NCBI GenBank assembly: GCA_002480565.1
Contig: DLCK01000081.1
Location: 1-28,038, forward strand
Length of the DNA: 28,038 nucleotides
Origin: Phycisphaerales bacterium UBA7800
GTDB lineage: Bacteria; Planctomycetota; Phycisphaerae; Phycisphaerales; Phycisphaeraceae
Direction of reading: 5' to 3'
The notes beneath the pieces were generated by a model. It made no database searches and was not told where the DNA came from. It worked only from the letters and a program-made list of their open reading frames with translations. Of the stretch, positions 23,832 through 28,038 are shown piece after piece. How positions within the stretch are numbered: the stretch's first letter is position 1; each line of letters opens with the position of its first letter. Position numbers and translations under genes: made by a program.

Positions 23832-23967
23832 TCCCTGTTCTGCAAGAACAGGGGATTGGGCAATGTGAACCTTCTAAACTCCGGTTTGTCAGGCGATAAC
23901 CACAGCCCCAACTACGTTTGACGCGCCATTTTCGAGATTTTCCCTGTAAATCAAGCAAGAACAGGGA
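23832..23967. repeat. Nested CCCTGT/ACAGGG inverted repeats after the GH130 gene
   Basis: A perfect 9-bp hairpin, CCCTGTTCT-GCA-AGAACAGGG (23833-23853), is followed at 23941-23967 by TCCCTGT-N13-ACAGGGA. The outermost arms, TCCCTGTTC (23832-23840) and GAACAGGGA (23959-23967), also pair, and GCAAGAACAGGG occurs twice (23842-23853, 23955-23966). The hairpin lies about 80 nt past the GH130 stop and may end the transcript, though no T-run follows. It may be a dispersed repeat unit of the genome. Confidence 0.5.
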
Positions 23968-23981
23968 TCTCAAACTAAGAC

Positions 23982-24162
23982 GGGTTGTCGTATCCCAGAG
24001 CACACACCGCTTCATCAGGCCGAAAACCGCCGTTTTTCACGGGGTTTTCGGCCTTTTTTGTTTCTGTCTCATCTTGTTTCAGAGACGCCGGTTGTCTCAT
24101 CCGTTCTCTCGAAATCGCATGTTTTCGTACATTTGGCGCCGAGTCATTTTGACCAGGCGCGG
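23982..24162. repeat. Right copy of the long direct repeat, with a tRNA-Ser 3'-end-like relic
   Basis: From 24010 to 24162 the sequence follows the left copy, lacking 12 bp after ATTTGGCGCC (24140). Upstream, GGGTTGTCGTATCCCA and CACACCGCTTC (23983-24013) resemble the T-arm and acceptor end of the tRNA-Ser with insertions, a plausible decayed tRNA fragment. It lies about 230 bases past the last gene of the divergon. Confidence 0.7.
24018..24059 (+). terminator. Terminator-like hairpin in the right repeat copy
   Basis: GGCCGAAAA (24018-24026) pairs with TTTTCGGCC (24045-24053), then six Ts. It is a copy of the tRNA-Ser terminator and could end transcription of the plus-strand operon. Confidence 0.65.
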
Positions 24163-24288
24163 TTTCAACATCTATATGTGACCAGGCATTACAAACATAC
24201 TCTTTGAGGCTGGCAAGATATCCGGGTGTTTGTGACTTGTGGCGACATGCTAAAAATCACTTCCTATGGTTTACACAATCAGCTCGGA
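24163..24288. other. Short gap between the right repeat and the VKOR-DsbA promoter
   Basis: No gene or clear structure is seen apart from the end of the minus-strand remnant. Sequence here no longer matches the left repeat flank. Confidence 0.4.
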
Positions 24289-24315
24289 TTGACATGGGAG
24301 GTCTGATGGTATGAT
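24289..24315 (+). promoter_or_regulatory. Candidate promoter of the VKOR-DsbA fusion gene
   Basis: TTGACA at 24289-24294 and TATGAT at 24310-24315 are 15 nt apart, short of the ideal spacing, but the -10 box is preceded by TGG, an extended -10 (TGnTATGAT). The start codon follows about 45 nt later. Confidence 0.5.
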
Positions 24316-24363
24316 GCACCTTGGAAGTCAATTATTTAGTCTTTAGCATTACAATTTGAGACC

Positions 24364-25824
24364 ATGTATAAATCTGAACCTAAACCGTCTGAGTGCAATC
24401 GTATCGTCGCTTTAGCCATACTCGCAGGCGTGGTGATAGCTACGTTGGCTGCTTTGGAATCAACCGTGCCTTGGATTGCATCGTTTTGTGGCTTGCTGGG
24501 CGATGGTTGCCAGGATACCGCTGAGTACCAACTGCTCGGATACCCGATTGCGCCGTGGGGTATGATCTATTATGCAGTGTTAGGATTGCTATTCTTTTTC
24601 AAACGCCCCTTTCTGTTCTGGGCTGTGATGTTGGGTGTTGGAGGAGAGCTGGTATTTGCCAGAATCATGGTTGAAGGTCGCTTCGCCTGTGTGTTCTGCG
24701 TAGCTAATCTCCTGGTGATATTGGTTCTACTGCTATGTCACCTAGACAGGCGTCGCATTTGGAAAATGATCAGTGTGATTGCTCTGACGTATATCGTTTC
24801 GAGCTTGCTGATCGTAAATGCAGACACATCAACACAGTCACACAATCCAATACTTTCACCTCACACGCCGCTTGCGATCGTAGGGGACCGCACGATTACC
24901 GTTGCGGATGTCGAGCAGCCGTTGACATCGGAACTGCATCGCAGACAGCAGGCCATTTACAAGCTCAAGCGACTGGTACTGGATACAAAAATCGACGATA
25001 TCCTTTTGGAGATCGAAGCTCAGTCAATGGGCATCACTGTCGATGCATTGCTAGACAAAGTTCGCAGCCAAATCAGCCCCCCTGCTGAGCATATTATTGA
25101 TCATTACTATGACAGTCAGTTGTATAAACAGTGGGGTTCATGGACTGGCAGCCAAGAGCAAATCAAGCAACAGATTCGCAAACATATTCATACCCGTGAA
25201 AGCAATCCGTTGGTCCTTGATTATTGCAAAAAGTTGAGGCAAAAATATCCCGTGGTGGACTACTTGACTGAGCCACGAGTGCCTGGAGCCCAATTGCGTA
25301 TTGGCCAGGCTCCTTCGCTTGGCCCTGCCGACGCCTCGGTTCTGGTGATGGAATTATCCGACTACCACTGCCCAACTTGTCGTGCGGGGCATAAGGTGGT
25401 CAAGCAAATCAAGGACAAGTACAAAGACAAAGTTCGGTGGGTCTATAAAGATTACCCACTCAAGAAACATCCAGTAGCCAAGGAGTTGGCATTGGCTGCA
25501 AGATTCGCTCATACCCATGGCAAGTTCTGGGAGTTTCAAGAACTTCTATTTTCTGCTGATCATTTACCAACAGTTCAAGACGCTTTGTCTTATGCCCAGG
25601 AGTTGGGGCTGAATGTGACATTGCTTAAACAGTACATGTCTGACCCTGATGCAATTCAATCCCTTGAACAGGACGTCACGGAAATTCGCAATGCAGGCAT
25701 CAGTTCCACGCCGACGTTCATCATCAACGGGAAACTACGCAGTGGCATGCCAACATTTGAAGAATTCAGCACACTGATCGACAAGGCCATCCAAGAGACC
25801 GCCAAAGGTAAAAGTGTTGAATAA
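24364..25824 (+). CDS. VKOR / SurA-N-like / DsbA-like disulfide-forming fusion protein
   Basis: 486 residues. Residues ~12-150 form a four- or five-helix VKOR domain with the shuttle pair Cys42 and Cys49 (FCGLLGDGC) and the catalytic CVFC (Cys109, Cys112). Residues ~168-300 resemble the helical N-terminal part of SurA/PpiC-type chaperones (AIVGDRTITVADV, LKRLVLDTKIDDILLEIEAQSMGITVDALL). Residues ~310-480 are a thioredoxin-fold DsbA-like domain (MELSDYHCPTC with Cys336 and Cys339, RWVYKDYPLKKHP, cis-Pro450 in SSTPTF). It should oxidise periplasmic proteins and pass electrons to quinone. VKOR-thioredoxin fusions are known; the chaperone-like insert between the two is notable. It precedes the di-heme oxidoreductase gene by 195 nt. 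Confidence 0.9.
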   Translation: MYKSEPKPSECNRIVALAILAGVVIATLAALESTVPWIASFCGLLGDGCQDTAEYQLLGYPIAPWGMIYYAVLGLLFFFKRPFLFWAVMLGVGGELVFARIMVEGRFACVFCVANLLVILVLLLCHLDRRRIWKMISVIALTYIVSSLLIVNADTSTQSHNPILSPHTPLAIVGDRTITVADVEQPLTSELHRRQQAIYKLKRLVLDTKIDDILLEIEAQSMGITVDALLDKVRSQISPPAEHIIDHYYDSQLYKQWGSWTGSQEQIKQQIRKHIHTRESNPLVLDYCKKLRQKYPVVDYLTEPRVPGAQLRIGQAPSLGPADASVLVMELSDYHCPTCRAGHKVVKQIKDKYKDKVRWVYKDYPLKKHPVAKELALAARFAHTHGKFWEFQELLFSADHLPTVQDALSYAQELGLNVTLLKQYMSDPDAIQSLEQDVTEIRNAGISSTPTFIINGKLRSGMPTFEEFSTLIDKAIQETAKGKSVE

Positions 25825-25953
25825 AGGCATTGCCCAACCCCTTTGAATATTCGCATCTTCATCATCCACAGCCCAATAGACGTAGCCCTTCAGTGATTGG
25901 CCATGTATCACAGAAGCGATACATATTGATCGCGCAGCAACGGAATTACACGC

Positions 25954-25959
25954 TATAAT
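25954..25959 (+). promoter_or_regulatory. Possible -10 box upstream of the di-heme oxidoreductase gene
   Basis: TATAAT matches the -10 consensus exactly and lies 60 nt before the start codon, but no good -35 hexamer sits at 16-18 nt. It suggests that the di-heme gene can be transcribed separately from the VKOR-DsbA gene. Confidence 0.35.
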
Positions 25960-26019
25960 TGATAATTCTGCGACTGCAATTCAATTGCATTAAATTGACA
26001 AAATAAAGAAAAACCGCCA

Positions 26020-27540
26020 ATGAATCATCACAACGCTATCGGTACCAAAAACGATAAACCCAATACCAAAGACGGTTTAAAACGAATTCGGACTTTGATT
26101 TTGTACACCGCATTGGTGGCAAGCGTGTCCGTACTGCTTTACAAAGTCTACTTGAGCTATGGCAAAGCGATCACCGGCTACGGGGAAGACTGGGAATCAT
26201 TAGCCATCCTCGACACCAAGCATCCAGACTCCCTCTCCGGCGGAGACCTGACGCATTTCAAGTTTGGCAATATCTCCTTCGAGCAGGAACCCTACAACCT
26301 CCACTGGAGACTCTCAGCACTCTTCGACCATGGTGATGGTGTTTTTGAGCGTCCATTTAAAGAAGCAAAATCCTTCAACGAAAAGAATATCTCCGACGGT
26401 CTTGGGCCGTTGTATAACGCCAAGTCATGTGCGGCCTGTCATGTCGCAGATGGCCGAGCTGCAGCGCCGTCCATGGAGCGTGGGTTCGAAGGCGTGCTCT
26501 TCCGAGTCAGCATCCCAGGCAAAGGAAAACACGGCGGCCCCAAGCATCATCCAGTCTACGGCGGGCAATTGGCTGACCAGGCGAACACTGGATATGACCC
26601 GGAAGTCAAACTCAAAATGGATTACCAACTGATCCCCGGTCAGTATCCAGATGGCACCCCTTACACACTGCGTAAACCAATCTACGACCTGTCCGAAACT
26701 TACTACGGGCCTTTAGGTGATGATGCCATGCTCTCACCGCGCATAGCATCAGCGGTCATCGGCATGGGTTTGCTCGATGCGATCGATTCAACGGATATCT
26801 TGAAGAATGCCGATCCAGACGATGCAAACAACGATGGCATCTCCGGCAAGGTCAATATGGTCTGGGACGTCGAAGCAGGCAAACTGGCTGTGGGCAAATA
26901 CGGTTGGAAGGCTGAAACGCCAACACTTCGCCAGCAAATAGCCGATGCTGCCGTCAACGACATTGGTATCAGCAGTTCACTGTTCCCTGATCAATCCTGC
27001 GGTGACGAGCAACAGGATTGCAAAGATGCCCAGCATGGCACAGTCGGTGATCCCTATGAAATGATGGAAGAGCAAATCAATCAACTGCTGGTCTATCTGG
27101 AATTCCTGGCAGTCCCCGCGCGCGATCCAGTCAATCATCCCCAAGCCCTACTGGGTGAAAAATTATTCAAAGAGTCCAACTGCAATGCCTGTCATACCGA
27201 CACATGGACCACCGGCAACAAGCATCGCCAACGGCGCCTGCGCAATCAAGTCATTCACCCCTATACCGACTTGCTGCTCCATGACATGGGGGAAGGTCTG
27301 GCAGACAACCGCCCCACCTTCGATGCCACCGGGACCGAATGGCGGACGCCACCGCTTTGGGGCATCGGTATGTCGGCACGCGTCAACGGCCATACCGACT
27401 TCCTGCATGACGGACGCGCACGAAACCTTGAAGAAGCCATCCTCTGGCATGACGGGGAAGCCAAGGCCGCCAAAGAAGCATTCATGAATCTCAAAAAATC
27501 AGACCGTGAAGCGCTCTTGGCATTTCTGCGATCGCTGTGA
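26020..27540 (+). CDS. Membrane-anchored di-heme cytochrome c oxidoreductase (DHOR / thiol oxidoreductase-like)
   Basis: 506 residues. One N-terminal membrane helix (TLILYTALVASVSVLLYKVYL, ~25-46) anchors the protein, with the rest in the periplasm. Two c-type heme motifs are present: CAACH at 137-141 and CNACH at 388-392. Family landmarks of the DHOR type are FGNISFEQE, DGLGPLYNAKSCAACH, MGLLDAIDSTDIL, DDANNDGISGKVNMVWD, FGWK-like KYGWKAETPTLRQQIADA and TPPLWGIGMSA...FLHDGRARNLEEAILWHDGEA. The family is related to MauG and cytochrome c peroxidases, with in vivo substrates mostly unknown. It follows the VKOR-DsbA fusion; a shared role in envelope redox or cytochrome maturation is inference. 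Length and both heme sites are intact. Confidence 0.9.
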   Translation: MNHHNAIGTKNDKPNTKDGLKRIRTLILYTALVASVSVLLYKVYLSYGKAITGYGEDWESLAILDTKHPDSLSGGDLTHFKFGNISFEQEPYNLHWRLSALFDHGDGVFERPFKEAKSFNEKNISDGLGPLYNAKSCAACHVADGRAAAPSMERGFEGVLFRVSIPGKGKHGGPKHHPVYGGQLADQANTGYDPEVKLKMDYQLIPGQYPDGTPYTLRKPIYDLSETYYGPLGDDAMLSPRIASAVIGMGLLDAIDSTDILKNADPDDANNDGISGKVNMVWDVEAGKLAVGKYGWKAETPTLRQQIADAAVNDIGISSSLFPDQSCGDEQQDCKDAQHGTVGDPYEMMEEQINQLLVYLEFLAVPARDPVNHPQALLGEKLFKESNCNACHTDTWTTGNKHRQRRLRNQVIHPYTDLLLHDMGEGLADNRPTFDATGTEWRTPPLWGIGMSARVNGHTDFLHDGRARNLEEAILWHDGEAKAAKEAFMNLKKSDREALLAFLRSL

Positions 27541-28038
27541 TCGTCTATAAAACAAGGCTCATCCGCAGAATCAAGGGTCGGTATCCATGCGATGCTTCAA
27601 TGATTTGCCAGCCAGGGAACTAGCGCTCCCCGGACCCCTTGTCGAGTTCATGGCTTTCGCGTTTGCAGTGCGCTTCAAACAAGGCAGCGGTTCATGGGGC
27701 GATGTCATGCTTGTGCATTGCAACCCCGTCCGCGCCACGCAGCTTGGATGGACCAAACACCTTGAGCAACGCCGGCCACTCACCGGTGATTTTACGAGAC
27801 CTGCACGCCCCGCACGCCTCCGCCCCCGGAACTTGGCCCTGGAACTTAGCCCCCTGGAACTTGCCCCCGGTTCCTCAAGTTTTCGTTCTGCGGTTTACCA
27901 TCAGTATCCGTGGACTATCTGGGCGTGCAGGTCTCCACAGACAACCGGTGAGTGGCTAGCGTTACCCCACTGTCGGATACCCCTGTAACGTCCATGGCGT
28001 CAGTGCAGCGAAATTGCACAATGGTGCAACTCGCCACA
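27541..28038. other. Right-end region without a supported gene
   Basis: About 500 GC-rich bases. Frames on both strands are open for 60-130 codons but show no recognisable domain, and some overlap short tandem repeats. A minus-strand stop-to-stop frame at 27695-27874 reads partly like protein (ITGEWPALLKVFGPSKLRG) and continues after a stop with another open stretch, so a decayed gene on the minus strand is possible. Nothing here can be named. Confidence 0.4.
27828..27868. repeat. Three imperfect tandem GGAACTT-GCCCC units
   Basis: Units GGAACTTGGCCCT (27828-27840), GGAACTTAGCCCCCT (27841-27855) and GGAACTTGCCCCC (27856-27868) repeat every 13-15 bases. They lie in the unannotated right end. 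The function is unknown and chance expansion of a simple motif is possible. Confidence 0.6.

Larger units (their letters stand above)
23975..24242 (-). pseudogene. Open minus-strand remnant across the right repeat copy
   Basis: An open frame of about 89 codons with no clear start covers the right direct repeat. Its middle (NVRKHAISRERMRQPAS, then KQDETETKKAENPVKNGGFRP) matches the frame in the left copy. Differences between the copies are substitutions plus one 12-nt gap, so the frame is kept, which suggests past coding. It may be the C-terminal tail of a recombinase, as proposed for the left copy, but no catalytic motif is seen here. Confidence 0.3.

Noticed and set aside
27587..27988. 133-codon plus-strand frame after the di-heme gene
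   Set aside because: Low-complexity and proline/arginine-rich, runs through the GGAACTT tandem repeats, and has no recognisable domain or ribosome-binding site.
1..28038. CRISPR array or transposase/insertion sequence
   Set aside because: No regularly spaced repeat series and no intact transposase or integrase reading frame was found; the repeats present are palindromic units or the two-copy direct repeat.

Overview
The window looks like a carbohydrate-catabolism stretch of a planctomycete chromosome, probably of the Phycisphaerae type. The reasons are three prepilin-type (FTLIELLVVISII) proteins of the planctomycete kind beside sugar genes, several Gfo/Idh/MocA oxidoreductases, secreted CBM9-like/TIM-barrel proteins, GntR regulators with sugar-binding domains, and base composition near 50% GC. 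The taxon is inferred from gene content only; no marker gene is present.

Left module (about 1-6800, all minus strand): a GntR-type regulator (6643 to 5534) heads a tight cluster of two tandem prepilin-like proteins and a 1240-residue secreted protein with a duplicated N-terminal sandwich domain, a GH39-like catalytic barrel and a C-terminal CBM9-like domain. A promoter-like sequence followed by an 18-bp palindrome lies just upstream of the regulator. Copies of a palindromic extragenic element lie on both sides of the large hydrolase gene.

Centre-left (6886-9603, minus strand): two tandem Mpv17/PMP22-like membrane proteins and a methylenetetrahydrofolate-reductase-like protein that carries a MetV-like cysteine motif at its N-terminus. 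A class II tRNA-Ser(UGA) follows at 9953-10039 on the plus strand.

Central divergon (10581-23751): one intergenic region (17339-17949) drives two opposing clusters. The minus arm encodes an AraR-like GntR/LacI regulator, a Gfo/Idh/MocA oxidoreductase, a GH92 alpha-mannosidase and two more Gfo/Idh/MocA oxidoreductases. The plus arm encodes a prepilin-like protein, a secreted beta-helix protein, a secreted CBM9/TIM-barrel protein, a secreted DUF1080/LamG-like protein and a GH130 enzyme. Each arm has a near-consensus sigma-70-type promoter with two TTGTATG half-sites on or beside its -10 box. The gene set fits uptake and cytoplasmic breakdown of a mannose-containing glycan (GH92 plus GH130). The divergon is bounded by two roughly 150-190-bp direct repeats. 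The first starts in the 3' end of the tRNA-Ser and the second carries a tRNA 3'-end-like relic, so this may be a cassette once inserted at the tRNA.

Right side (24364-27540, plus strand): a VKOR / SurA-N-like / DsbA-like fusion and a membrane-anchored di-heme cytochrome c oxidoreductase (DHOR type), an envelope redox pair. The last 500 bases hold no gene that I can support.
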